64,000 bases of DNA from Lentzea atacamensis. GTDB taxonomy: Bacteria > Actinomycetota > Actinomycetes > Mycobacteriales > Pseudonocardiaceae. Numbering within the stretch: position 1 is the stretch's first letter; every line of letters begins with the position of its first letter. The notes under the pieces were generated by a model that was not told where the DNA came from, did no database searches, and was given only the letters and a program-made list of their open reading frames with translations. The stretch is taken from positions 310,001-374,000 of the forward strand of contig NZ_QLTT01000006.1 in NCBI RefSeq assembly GCF_003269295.1, in the 5' to 3' direction. Position numbers and translations under genes: made by a program. This document shows positions 1 to 8,393 of the stretch, piece by piece.

Positions 1-2
1 TC

Positions 3-413
3 GACGTCGTGATCTCGTTCGGAGGCCCGGACCGCGGTGTGGCGAGAGAGATTCGAGATCATCTGGTCTCAGCGGGCCTGCGCGTCTTCTTCGATACCGA
101 CTTCAGGCACGACCTCCTCGGTGAAGACCTCGCAATCCTGCTTCAGGACATATACTTCGAGCGAAGCAGGTTCGCAATTGCCGTCCTCTCGAGATCCTTC
201 CTGGAGTCGGATTGGGCTGGCAACTGGGAGTGGAAGGCCGTCCTGGCACGAATGAACAGGCAGCGCCAGGGATATCTCCTGCCCTACTTTCTGGAACACG
301 TGGAGATTCCTGGATTGAACCCGACCATCGGATACCTGTCCGCCGACAAGGTGTCACCCCGCGAGTTCGCTGACATTGTCGTGCGGAAGGTTCGAACCGG
401 TCCTCAGCCATGA
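3..413 (+). CDS. TIR-domain protein, 5' end cut by window edge
   Basis: The reading frame is open from base 3 and enters the window inside a TIR fold (visible 'DVVISFGGPDRG', then 'VFFDTDF', 'FAIAVLSRSF', 'DWAGNWEW'). Bacterial TIR domains act as NAD-cleaving or nucleotide-signalling modules, often in anti-phage defence or as C-terminal effectors. The visible 134-136 residues are almost exactly one TIR_2-type domain and end soon after it, so this is either a stand-alone TIR protein or the C-terminal end of a larger one. A GTG at base 9 is possible but the match to the family already begins before it, so the true start is probably upstream. A glutamate near 'WEWKA' could be the catalytic acid, but I cannot align it with certainty. 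Confidence 0.75.
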   Translation, partial: DVVISFGGPDRGVAREIRDHLVSAGLRVFFDTDFRHDLLGEDLAILLQDIYFERSRFAIAVLSRSFLESDWAGNWEWKAVLARMNRQRQGYLLPYFLEHVEIPGLNPTIGYLSADKVSPREFADIVVRKVRTGPQP

Positions 414-580
414 CGGCGTCGCGGCAATTTCGCGTTTGCAGATGTATATCCCCGCACGTGCATCCCAGCCATCCGACTGCACATCCCCACTACGCCGAGC
501 TGACCTGTGCATGACAATGTGCGTTACTCCCCCACGAGGTACCGATAACTCACCGGTGTCAGGTTCGACGGCTTGACCGA

Positions 581-1624
581 TCACGGGTGAATGACCCGCA
601 GCTCGCCACCCGATGCCGACGGCGGAGTGGCGGAGCGGTCGAGCACGATCTGACTGACGATCAACAGCATGTTGTTCGGGTACTCACGGAGGCGAAGGTC
701 AACCTCCTTCTTCGTCACGATGATCTCGGAGCGGCTGCTCGCCCACGTCGTCGTGGTGCCCATCACCTCGACGTACAATCGTTCCTCGCCGCACCGAGGT
801 CGTAAGACTCGGTCGCCCCAACGTCAAGAACCTCGTAGCCCTGCTCCGTGAGGTAACTCGTCGCCACGGCAACGGCTCGACGTTCGATCGCGACACGGTC
901 CGCCGCGGAGAGGCGAAGGCCTTGCCCACGCCGAGCCCTGCCCGCTGATCGCTCGGCGGTGGCCCAACGACGTCCGCGGTCTCAGGGGCCAGGTCTCCTG
1001 CGAGTTCGATCGCATCCGGCCCGAGCTCGTAGAGACGACCGAGGACGGACACGAGAAACTCAGGTCGTCGAAGAGCACCTCGTCAGTAGGTAGCTCGTCT
1101 CTCGAATACTCGAAAGCGACAACCGTCCCTGCCTCATAGGCCGGTCCAAGGTTCGACTTGCGCGCATTTAGCTCAATCTTCTCGACCAGGTCTGGACGCG
1201 CGAGCAATCAGGGCTCCAACGCTTTGCGCATCGCCTGCGCGCGCTGACGGAGCAGCCACCGAGGTCGAGGTTGGGCCTCGCGGTTCTTCCACTCGCTGGC
1301 ACCCTGCATCAACGCCGGGTAGGCGCGGTGATCCTGTGCCTCGAACAGGTAGACGACGTACCACCTGAGAGTCGCCTTGGGCGAGCGACTGCTGGAGTGC
1401 ACCCGGACCCACGGAATCACGTTCTTGTTCCCCGCGCCGTCACTCGGATGAACGTTCCAGTCGTCGATCTCGATCGGTGCGTTCCGCGTGAGTGCCGGCA
1501 GGTGCTCGCGCAGCCAGCCCGCCAGGTCCTGCCCGAGCAAGCGGCCCCGCTCCTGCATGGCAGGCGTGTTTTCCGAGTCCCATTCAGGCTGGAGCAACAG
1601 GACGTCACGCAGAAACACACGCAT
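581..1624 (-). pseudogene. Broken MrcB-N (DUF3578) / DUF3883 gene
   Basis: From 1624 downward one frame encodes a DUF3578/MrcB-N-like domain ('VLLLQPEWDSENTPAMQERG', 'WNVHPSDGAGNKNVIPWVRV') that stops at an in-frame TGA (1208-1210) and then continues in the same frame ('RPDLVEKIELNARKSNLGP'). Similarity then moves to a second frame near 1066 ('LVSVLGRLYELGPDAIELAG'), a third near 910 ('VAIERRAVAVATSYLTEQGY') and another near 795 ('LYVEVMGTTTTWASSRSEII', 'KKEVDLRLREYP'). The last part is a DUF3883 domain, a nuclease-like fold seen in restriction and defence proteins. One nonsense codon plus about three frameshifts make this a decayed gene. The ancestor was probably a restriction- or defence-linked protein; its exact role is unknown. 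Confidence 0.75.
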
Positions 1625-1745
1625 GGGAACGGGCCACCACCCTCCCGACGGCTTGAGGCCGATCGCTTACACGACCAGTCACCACATGATCGCGCCTGAC
1701 CCGCCCAGGTGTTACCCGATCGAGTGATTTCCGGGCTCCCGCTCC

Positions 1746-2052
1746 ATCTCCGGCCCGCCCGACCCGGACTTCGCCCGGGAGATGGGCCGTGGATCCTGCG
1801 CCCGGCGACGCGCGTGCTGAGCCACGGAATCCGGACGGCGGCCAAGCGCCATCAGGTCGGCTATTCGTTCCTGTTCATGCGAGCCAACGGCCCCCAGCTG
1901 CGCGAGATCACCTCGCTCGTCGACGCGGGCGTCATCGAGCCGGTCGTGGACCGGGTGTTCCCCTTCGCCTCGACCACGAAGTCATGGCGTACATCGAGAA
2001 GGGGCGCGCCAAAGGCAAGGTCGCGGTCGCGGTTCGAAACGAAACCTCGTGA
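1746..2052 (+). pseudogene. C-terminal remnant of a zinc-type alcohol dehydrogenase
   Basis: Three frames together read like the tail of an NADPH:quinone reductase/zinc alcohol dehydrogenase: 'ISGPPDPDFAREMG' near 1746, then 'HQVGYSFLFMRANGPQLREI' and 'AGVIEPVVDRVFPF' in a second frame, then 'MAYIEKGRAKGKVAVAVRNE' after a further shift near 1975. The cofactor-binding N-terminal two thirds is absent. In intact relatives this tail closes the substrate domain. It is a non-functional fragment, in line with the neighbouring decayed genes. Confidence 0.7.
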
Positions 2053-2338
2053 CGAAGGCCACACCGCGCGACACGCCGGGGCCAAACAAGCTCGCCATCC
2101 GAGGACACCCAAACGCAAGGCGTGGCGATGAACCTGGACGAGGCCCTGACCTGCTGCTACGACACCCGTTCAAGATCACTCAGCTCAGCGTCCACCTGAA
2201 CGATGATCATGATCAACTTCTGATTACTCTCCGGCTTCCCTCAGTGCACCATCGGAGGTAGCGGGTACCGCCGAAAGGATCGCCGAAGCCTTGCCTGAGA
2301 TCCACAAAACGCCTGTTCAGGCACCACATGACAGATGG
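2053..2338. other. No gene recognised
   Basis: Short open frames exist but none has a convincing start, ribosome site or recognisable product. The stretch contains a small palindrome around 2206-2217 (TGATCATGATCA) and runs up to the 3' end of the tRNA gene. Confidence 0.5.
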
Positions 2339-2412
2339 TGCCCCCGACGGGATTCGAACCCGTACTGTGATCCTTTTAAGGGACCTGCCTCTACCGATTG
2401 GGCTACGGGGGC
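2339..2412 (-). tRNA. tRNA with UAA anticodon on a class I body
   Basis: The minus strand folds as a cloverleaf: acceptor GCCCCCG/CGGGGGC, anticodon stem GGTCC/GGATC with loop CTTAAAA, T arm ACGGG-TTCGAAT-CCCGT, discriminator A and an encoded CCA (2336-2338). U33 and A37 flank anticodon UAA, which reads the leucine codon UUA. The variable loop has only five bases (ACAGT), whereas tRNA-Leu normally has a long variable arm, and the D stem has one weak pair (C-A). It may be an atypical tRNA-Leu, a tRNA of other identity (body looks lysine/valine-like), or decayed. Its 3' end faces the decayed region at 1-2.3 kb, so it could also have been an integration site (inference). Confidence 0.65.
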
Positions 2413-2531
2413 GACGGGGAGCCTAGGCCTTGATCGTCGGCTTGTGTGAGCGGATGGTCTTTTCTCGCCCGCACGGCCCAGCGAATTGGACTAGAGCGAC
2501 CAGCCCGGTAAGCATCGAACGGCCCCGAACA

Positions 2532-3611
2532 TCAGCGTGCCCTCCCCGCTCCGAGCAGCTCCTTGAAGCGCAGGGCGACCCAGTCGTGCACGGCCGCGGA
2601 GACCGAGTTGTCGCCCGCGCGGTGCTCGAACCAGCGCCAGTCGCAGTTGACGTTGATCTCCAGGAACACGTGGTCGTTGCCTGTCACGAGCAGGTCGAAC
2701 GCGGCCACCTGCACGCGCCAGTGCCGTGCGAGGGCCAGCAGGCGGTCGGACAGGGAGGACGAGATCGAGGTCGGCGTCACGCGGACGGCGTCGGGGTCGA
2801 CCCACAGCTGGGCCGGGTCGAGCTTGTCCACCTGATAAGCCAGGCACCGCTCCCCCACCACGAACACGCGCAGCTCGGTGTCGGACGGGACGTACTCCTG
2901 GACGAGCACCGGGGCGGGTTCGGGCGCGTCTGAGGCGCGCGACGTTTCGAGCGGGCGCGGGAACAGGCCGTGCTGCACGCCGGGGCGCGGTTCGAGGAGG
3001 TGGCGGCCTGCTGTCTTCACGATGCAACGGCCGCCGCCGGGGCGCGTACGGCCCGGACGCGTCGTCACGGCCGTGCGTGGCACGCGCAAGCCGAAAGAAG
3101 AGGCGTCGGAAAGCTGCGTCAGACGGTCCAGATGGGTCGAGAAGCGCGAAGGGTTCACGTGAGCCCAGTCGGAGCGTGAAGACAGCCAGTTGGCCACTGA
3201 GGCCCATTGATCGACTGCATAGGCGCCGGCCAGGGTTCCGGGCTCGACCGGCACGGCGGAGAGCTCGAAGTGGCGGCGCCACACCAGCAGTGGGCGCAGC
3301 AGCCAGCGGTCGAGCTCGATCAGGGGCTGGTCGGTGTACACCGACAGAGGCAGGTCGACGCAGCGGTCGGCGTCGATGCGGGCCATGCGGATGCCGCGTT
3401 CTGCCAGGGCGATGGAGAGCTCGTTCATCTCCATGTCGGCGGCGCGGGCGAGTACCAGCACGCAGGGCTGGGGATTGCCGTCGCCCTCGTCGACCATGCC
3501 GAGGCGGTGCACCTGTTCCTGGAAGTCCAGGCATTTGGGCGGCGAGCGGAAGAGGTAGTCCTGGCCCTGCAGCAGCAACGGCCTGGCAGCCTCGGACGGG
3601 GCTCCCGGCAC
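2532..3611 (-). CDS. RimK/MvdC-like ATP-grasp ligase, candidate peptide maturase
   Basis: ATP-grasp enzymes join a carboxylate to an amine or hydroxyl through an acyl-phosphate. The C-terminal half shows the fold: 'GRCIVKTAGR' (ATP-binding lysine), 'VLVQEYVPSDTELRVFVVG', then the metal-binding segment 'AFDLLVTGNDHVFLEINVNC'. The N-terminal half ('VLVLARAADMEMNELSIALA', 'RIDADRC', 'YTDQPLIELDRWLLRPLLVW') looks like the pre-ATP-grasp domain of graspetide maturases. I choose GTG 3611 (359 residues), 20 bases after the stop of the small peptide gene; ATG 3497 would give a 321-residue form. The frame stays open to 3776 but the longer version would overlap the peptide gene. Same-strand pairing with a 40-residue peptide suggests a two-gene RiPP cassette (inference). 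Confidence 0.75.
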   Translation of the reverse strand: MPGAPSEAARPLLLQGQDYLFRSPPKCLDFQEQVHRLGMVDEGDGNPQPCVLVLARAADMEMNELSIALAERGIRMARIDADRCVDLPLSVYTDQPLIELDRWLLRPLLVWRRHFELSAVPVEPGTLAGAYAVDQWASVANWLSSRSDWAHVNPSRFSTHLDRLTQLSDASSFGLRVPRTAVTTRPGRTRPGGGRCIVKTAGRHLLEPRPGVQHGLFPRPLETSRASDAPEPAPVLVQEYVPSDTELRVFVVGERCLAYQVDKLDPAQLWVDPDAVRVTPTSISSSLSDRLLALARHWRVQVAAFDLLVTGNDHVFLEINVNCDWRWFEHRAGDNSVSAAVHDWVALRFKELLGAGRAR

Positions 3612-3631
3612 CCGCCCGTCAGCCGACCTGC

Positions 3632-3754
3632 TCAATCGTCCTTCTTGCTGCGGAAACTCTTCCCCGCCTGCGCGTACTCTGCGGCGTACTGCGCCAACGC
3701 GGGGTCCTCGATCTCGCCACGACGAAGCTGTGCGGCCAGCTCCTCGAGAGACAT
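3632..3754 (-). CDS. 40-residue peptide, candidate RiPP precursor
   Basis: ATG at 3754 is preceded at about 6 bases by AGAGGTGA, a good ribosome site, and opens a 40-codon frame ending in TGA (3632-3634). The peptide has a charged, probably helical first part (begins 'MSLEELAAQLRRGEIEDP') and a short tail 'GKSFRSKKDD' holding Ser, Lys and Asp side chains that could be linked by an ATP-grasp enzyme. It lies directly upstream of the ATP-grasp gene on the same strand. I do not recognise it as a named precursor family. It could instead be a small accessory protein, but the ribosome site and placement support translation. Confidence 0.6.
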   Translation of the reverse strand: MSLEELAAQLRRGEIEDPALAQYAAEYAQAGKSFRSKKDD

Positions 3755-3955
3755 CGCGGATCACCTCTCTCCCCACACAGGCGAATCACGCATTCAGGTG
3801 ATGCACCAGCGGTAGTCTCTGGTTCACGTAACGCAATGTCAAGGCGACCCCCGAAGCTTTACTCCGATTGGGCGCTTAAGTTCCGCCTCCGGACCAGCGA
3901 TGTGCCCCGAACGAGATAACGCTCGGGGCACCCCACCACTCACAGGGAGTAACGG

Positions 3956-5281
3956 TCAGCTTTGGACAGCGCGGTCGAAGTCCGACTTCGGGTCGTTGAT
4001 CTGGCCGAGGGCGACGACCTCGCGACCGTAGAACAGCGCCTGCGTCCAGTCCATCAGCACGCGCAGCTTGCGGTTCACCGTCGGCATGAACATCACGTGG
4101 TAGCTGCGGTGCATGAACCACGCGACGACGCCCTTGAAGCGCAGGCCGAACACGTCCGCGACGCCCTTGTAGAGGCCGAGGCCGGCGACCGAGCCGAGGT
4201 ACTTGTGGAAGTAGTCCTTCGGCTTCTGGCCGCGCAGCGACGCGACGATGTTCTTGGCGAGCAGCTTTGACTGACGAATGGCGTGCTGCGCGTTGGGCAC
4301 GCACGTCGCCGTCGGGTCCTCTTCGATGCGCGAGAGGTCCGGCACCGCGGAGCAGTCACCGGCGGCCCACACGCCGTCGAGGCCCTGGACCTGCATGGCG
4401 GCGGTGCAACGGACGCGGCCGCGCTCGTCGAGCGGCAGGTCGGTGTTGCGCAGCACCGGGTTCGCCTTCATGCCGGCGGTCCAGATGATGGTGTCGGAGT
4501 CGAACTCCGTGCCGTCGTCGAGGACGACGTGGCCACCCTCGAGCGACTTCACGCGGGTGTCGAGGTAGATCTTGATGCCGCGCTTCTCCAGCGCCTCGAC
4601 GGTCCAGGCGCCGAGCTTCGCGGACACCTCGGGCATGATCCTGCCCGCGGCCTCGACGAGGACCCAGTTCATCTCCTCGGGCTTGACGCCCTCGTAGTAC
4701 CGAAGCGCATACCGCGTCATGTCCTCGAGCTCGGCGAGCGTCTCGATGCCCGCGAAGCCGCCACCGATCACGACGAAGCTGAGCAGCTTCTTGCGCAGGT
4801 CCGCGTTGTTCGTGCTCGCTGCCTGGTCGAGGCGCGACAGCACGTGGTTGCGGACGTAGATCGCCTCGCCGATCGTCTTCATGCCGATGCCGACCTCGGC
4901 CAGGCCGGGGATCGGGAGCGTGCGGGAGATCGCACCCAGCGCGGAGACGAGAACGTCGTACTCGATCTCCTCGACGTGGCCGTCAGACAGCTCGGCGGTC
5001 ACGATCTTGCGCGCGTGCTCGATCTTGGTGACGCGGCCCGTGACGACGTGGCAGCGCTTGAGCACCTTGCGCAGGGGGGCGACGACGTGGCGCGGCTCGA
5101 TGGAGCCGGCCGCCGCCTCTGGCAGGAAGGGCTGGTAGGTCATGTGCGGCTGCGGGTCGATGACGGTGACAGATGCCTCACCGGAGCGCAGTTTCTTCTG
5201 CAGTCCGAGAGCCGTGTACATCCCGACGTACCCACCACCGACAATCACGATCCGCGTGGGTTGCGACTTCACAGCAGCCAT
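3956..5281 (-). CDS. ndh: Type II NADH dehydrogenase (NDH-2)
   Basis: This single-subunit flavoprotein oxidises NADH and reduces menaquinone at the inner face of the membrane without pumping protons. Two Rossmann sites are visible: FAD 'IVIVGGGYVGMYTALGL' near residue 12 and NAD 'LSFVVIGGGFAGIETLAELE' near residue 180. Also seen are the NDH-2 segments 'WTAGMKANPVL' and 'GVWAAGDCSAVPDL', and a C-terminal amphipathic tail that should dock to the membrane. ATG 5281 gives 441 residues, usual for actinobacterial Ndh; ATG 5287 is two codons longer. It appears to be monocistronic. Confidence 0.92.
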   Translation of the reverse strand: MAAVKSQPTRIVIVGGGYVGMYTALGLQKKLRSGEASVTVIDPQPHMTYQPFLPEAAAGSIEPRHVVAPLRKVLKRCHVVTGRVTKIEHARKIVTAELSDGHVEEIEYDVLVSALGAISRTLPIPGLAEVGIGMKTIGEAIYVRNHVLSRLDQAASTNNADLRKKLLSFVVIGGGFAGIETLAELEDMTRYALRYYEGVKPEEMNWVLVEAAGRIMPEVSAKLGAWTVEALEKRGIKIYLDTRVKSLEGGHVVLDDGTEFDSDTIIWTAGMKANPVLRNTDLPLDERGRVRCTAAMQVQGLDGVWAAGDCSAVPDLSRIEEDPTATCVPNAQHAIRQSKLLAKNIVASLRGQKPKDYFHKYLGSVAGLGLYKGVADVFGLRFKGVVAWFMHRSYHVMFMPTVNRKLRVLMDWTQALFYGREVVALGQINDPKSDFDRAVQS

Positions 5282-5423
5282 ACACATATGGTCGCACCGA
5301 GACCCCTTTTTTCGCGCGTCCAAGTGGCCCGTTGTGACTACCGTCGCCAGGTGATGCGCAACACCCAGCCGGGTGACCTGCGCTTCAGGCTCAACACGAG
5401 CCAAACTCGCTGAGAGGAGCGAT

Positions 5424-5885
5424 TCAGATCCTCAGCGCCACGACCGCGATGACGACCGTCAGAGAGCCTAGTCCGAGCAGCTCGACGAACCCGATGTGAG
5501 GCCCTGACGGGACGAACGCGGCGAACGCCGCGACAAGGAATGAGATCGCTTGGACAATGGCGAACCGGCGTGCCGGAGCTTTCAGCGCGGCGACCTCGAT
5601 TCTCGTTTTCACCGGAACGACCGCCGCGAGTGCGGACGTCACGTGAATCAGGTGCAGCGCGGGGATCATCAGCAACACACCGAGCCGCAACGGATGCCCG
5701 TCGCCGAACGCCATCGCGACCGCCGCGTAGCCGATCAGCAACGCCGGCCCGGCGCTTCCCGGCATCAGCGCCGAGACCGCGGTCAGCGCCGCGACGACGA
5801 CCAGCGGCGCGATCGTCTCGGACTCCAGGTGCAGGATCAGCGCCACGGGCAACGCCGCGAGCACGATCGCCAGTCGCATCAGCAT
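5424..5885 (-). CDS. Small integral membrane protein of the MoxR/DUF58 operon
   Basis: A 153-residue hydrophobic protein with four or five predicted membrane segments (for example 'LAIVLAALPVALILHL', 'APLVVVAALTAVSAL', 'LLGLGSLTVVIAVVALRI'). Its start ATGCTGATG overlaps the stop of the DUF58 gene, so it is the last gene of the DUF4129-MoxR-DUF58 operon and probably translationally coupled. I know no function for it; a membrane partner of the MoxR system is the simplest guess. The second ATG (5879) is an equally possible start. Confidence 0.7.
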   Translation of the reverse strand: MLMRLAIVLAALPVALILHLESETIAPLVVVAALTAVSALMPGSAGPALLIGYAAVAMAFGDGHPLRLGVLLMIPALHLIHVTSALAAVVPVKTRIEVAALKAPARRFAIVQAISFLVAAFAAFVPSGPHIGFVELLGLGSLTVVIAVVALRI

Positions 5886-7108
5886 TCCCGCGTCACCGCC
5901 ACCCCGTGCTGGGTCATGCGCCGCAGCCGCAGCCGGTGCTCGGCGGCGATCATCTCGGCGGCCACCTCACCCCACGGCGTCTCCCGGTCGGGCTTCAGCG
6001 GCAGCGGCAGCGTGTTGATCGCCAGCACGAGGTGACCGTGTTTCCGGGTCTGCACGGCCAGTTCGGCGATCTCGTCGTCGAGGAACGGCGACAGCAGCAC
6101 GACCACGCTTCCGTGCGGAAGCTTCCGCAACGCCACCCGTGACGCCCAACCGGCCGCCTGCACGCACACGACGAGCTGAGTGCGGATTCGCATGAGATGC
6201 CGCCGCCCCACCCCGGGCCGGACGTTGAGCTGCGGCCGGCTCAGGTCCATCAGCGCCACCCTGTCGCCCTGCCTGAGGTAGCCCGCGGCCATCGACGCCG
6301 CCCGGCGCACCGCGCGGTCCAGGCTGCCGTCAGGACGTGCCGTGGCGCCGTAGTGCGGAGACGACCAGTCCGCCACGTCCGCGCCGACGTCCGTGCGCGT
6401 GTCGATGGCCAGCACGATCTCCGCGTCGGCCTCCGCGTGCCGCTCGCGGACGTGGACCGTGCCGGTGCGGGTGGTGACGCGCCAGTCGATGCGCTTGAGC
6501 CGGTCGCCCGGCTGGAACGCCCTGATGTCGCGCAGTTCCGTCGAGTCGCCCGCGCGCGGCGAGCGGTGGATGCCGACCAGACCGGCCGGCCTCGGCGGCA
6601 GCGGCCCGGACGGGTGGTGCTCGACCGGCGGCAGGATCGTGCGGACGTGCTCGGTGCCGACGATCGGGCCGTAGACGTGCATGCCGTCCGGTCCGGCGAA
6701 CAGGTGGTCCAGCCGGAGATCGACCCCTGGGCCCCACGCGTCGCGCCGGATCTTCACCGGCAGGTCGGGTGAGTGCGCCGGAACGGCCCGGGGTCCACCC
6801 GGCACCTTGATCACCGCGATCTCCGCGTCCGCGCCGTCGACGTGCGCGACGGTGTGCACGACACCGGCGCCCGCTCCTCGCGGCACCGGGCGGACGCTGA
6901 CCGTCGGCGTGCCCTTCGGTTTGTGCGTGAGCAGCACGGAGAGGACGAGCGGGACTCCGAACAGCACCAGCTCGACCTGGTGCAGGAACATCCCGGCCAC
7001 GACGAGCCCTGCACCGAGCCAGACGGCACGCGAGTACGCGTCCGTGGGGTGCCAGTGCGCGCCGTGGGACTCGGCGAACGCCTCCCTGATCTTGTCGGCT
7101 CTGCTCAT
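5879..7108 (-). CDS. DUF58 domain protein, MoxR partner
   Basis: 409 residues with two N-terminal membrane segments (near 'AVWLGAGLVVAGMFL' and 'LFGVPLVLSVLL') and a C-terminal DUF58 domain with the signature 'ELRDIRAFQPGDRLKRIDWR' near residue 200. DUF58 proteins resemble von Willebrand A folds and work with MoxR AAA ATPases in assembling or activating envelope or metal-dependent complexes. The later segment 'IVLAIDTRTDVG' is the MIDAS-like part. ATG 7108 overlaps the moxR stop by four bases (ATGA), showing tight coupling. Confidence 0.88.
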   Translation of the reverse strand: MSRADKIREAFAESHGAHWHPTDAYSRAVWLGAGLVVAGMFLHQVELVLFGVPLVLSVLLTHKPKGTPTVSVRPVPRGAGAGVVHTVAHVDGADAEIAVIKVPGGPRAVPAHSPDLPVKIRRDAWGPGVDLRLDHLFAGPDGMHVYGPIVGTEHVRTILPPVEHHPSGPLPPRPAGLVGIHRSPRAGDSTELRDIRAFQPGDRLKRIDWRVTTRTGTVHVRERHAEADAEIVLAIDTRTDVGADVADWSSPHYGATARPDGSLDRAVRRAASMAAGYLRQGDRVALMDLSRPQLNVRPGVGRRHLMRIRTQLVVCVQAAGWASRVALRKLPHGSVVVLLSPFLDDEIAELAVQTRKHGHLVLAINTLPLPLKPDRETPWGEVAAEMIAAEHRLRLRRMTQHGVAVTREC

Positions 7109-8046
7109 GAGCTGGGCGGGCCCGGCACCTTGCCGAGCAGCTCGGTGACAACCTGCACCCCGTTCACGCCGGACGTCCACGTCTCCGGCTTCATCACGAG
7201 CCGGTGCGCGAGAACGGCCACCGCGCACTCCTTGACGTCCTCCGGCGTCACGTAAACACGTCCGTCCAAAGTGGCCACGGCACGGGCGACGAGCACGAGA
7301 GCCTGCGCGCCTCGTGGCGACGCGCCGACTTCGACGGACGGGTGCTGCCGCGTCGCGACGGCCAGATCGACGCAGTACCGCAGGAGATCGTCGTCCACAG
7401 TGGTCTGTTCGAGCTCGGCCTGCAGCTCGGCGAGGCGTCCCTGCGCGAGGACCGGCGGCACCTCGGTCTCCTCCTGCTGCCGCGCGATCCGCCGGCGCAG
7501 GACCTCGACTTCCTCCTCGGCCGGCGGATAGCCGATGTCGAGCCGCACCAGGAACCTGTCGAGCTGCGCCTCCGGCAACGGGTAGGTGCCCTCGTACTCG
7601 ACGGGGTTCGAGGTCGCCAGCACGTGGAACGGCTTCGGCAACGGGAACGTGCGCCCCTCGACGGTGACCTGCCGCTCCTGCATGGCCTCCAGCAACGCGG
7701 ACTGCGTCTTGGGCGGCGTCCGGTTGATCTCGTCGGCCAGCAGCAGCCCGGTGAACACGGGCCCGTGGTGGAACTCGAACTCGCGGCTGCCGGGGTCGTA
7801 GAGGAACGACCCTGTGACGTCCGCCGGCAGCAGGTCGGGCGTGCACTGCAGGCGGCGGAACTCCAGGCTGAGCGCCTGCGCGAGCGACCGCGCGATCAGC
7901 GTCTTGCCGAGCCCCGGCACGTCCTCCAGCAGCACGTGCCCGCCGGCCAGCACGGCCGCGAGCGCGAGCCGCACGGTGCGGGTGCGGCCGACGACGACCT
8001 TGCCGACCTCGTCGAGGACGGCCTTGGCCTCCAGAGCGATTGTCAC
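7105..8046 (-). CDS. MoxR-family AAA+ ATPase
   Basis: A 313-residue MoxR chaperone-like ATPase. Walker A is 'EDVPGLGKT' (about residue 41), Walker B 'GLLLADEINRTPPKTQ', sensor 1 'FHVLATSNPVEYEGTYPLPE' with the arginine-finger region 'AQLDRF', and the C-terminal lid holds 'GASPRGAQALVLVARA'. All ATPase motifs are intact. MoxR proteins use ATP to remodel partners such as the DUF58 protein encoded next. GTG 8046 overlaps the preceding stop by four bases (GTGA). Confidence 0.93.
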   Translation of the reverse strand: MTIALEAKAVLDEVGKVVVGRTRTVRLALAAVLAGGHVLLEDVPGLGKTLIARSLAQALSLEFRRLQCTPDLLPADVTGSFLYDPGSREFEFHHGPVFTGLLLADEINRTPPKTQSALLEAMQERQVTVEGRTFPLPKPFHVLATSNPVEYEGTYPLPEAQLDRFLVRLDIGYPPAEEEVEVLRRRIARQQEETEVPPVLAQGRLAELQAELEQTTVDDDLLRYCVDLAVATRQHPSVEVGASPRGAQALVLVARAVATLDGRVYVTPEDVKECAVAVLAHRLVMKPETWTSGVNGVQVVTELLGKVPGPPSS

Positions 8047-8393
8047 TCGACCCTCCTGAGCCTTTCAGCGAGTTCCGCGGGGTCCGGCATCTCGGCCGCG
8101 TCGATCCCCAGTCGTTGCAGGCGGGCGCGGAACCGTTCCTGGTAGCGCCTCGGGTTCTCCGCCGCCTCCGCCAGCCTGCTCGCGAGCGTGCTGGCGTGCG
8201 CGGTGCTGATCGAGCCGGGCGGCGGCGGGTCAGAGCTCCACACGATGTCCGTGGCGCGCGGCAGCCTGCTGACCAGCACGGCGAACGCGGTCGGCGGCAC
8301 GGCCAGCGCCGTCGCCCAGAACGGTTCGACGCCGAGCAGCCAGATGGCGACGCCGATGACCACCCCGATGCCGAGCGCCAGCGCGGTTTTCAT
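8043..8393 (-). CDS. Small membrane protein in the MoxR operon
   Basis: 116 residues: two membrane helices at the N-terminus ('ALALGIGVVIGVAIWLLGV' and 'FWATALAVPPTAFAVLV') and a charged cytoplasmic tail rich in Arg and Glu ('NPRRYQERFRARLQRLGI'). No named family is recognised. It overlaps both neighbours by four bases (ATGA upstream, GTGA downstream), so it must be made together with the DUF4129 protein and MoxR and is probably part of the same membrane assembly. Confidence 0.75.
   Translation of the reverse strand: MKTALALGIGVVIGVAIWLLGVEPFWATALAVPPTAFAVLVSRLPRATDIVWSSDPPPPGSISTAHASTLASRLAEAAENPRRYQERFRARLQRLGIDAAEMPDPAELAERLRRVE

Noticed and set aside
2206-2217. TGATCATGATCA palindrome as an operator
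   Set aside because: Too short and not next to any intact gene; it is expected by chance.
2726-3919. 397-codon plus-strand Arg-rich frame
   Set aside because: Antisense to the ATP-grasp and peptide genes, with typical high-GC shadow composition and no start signal.
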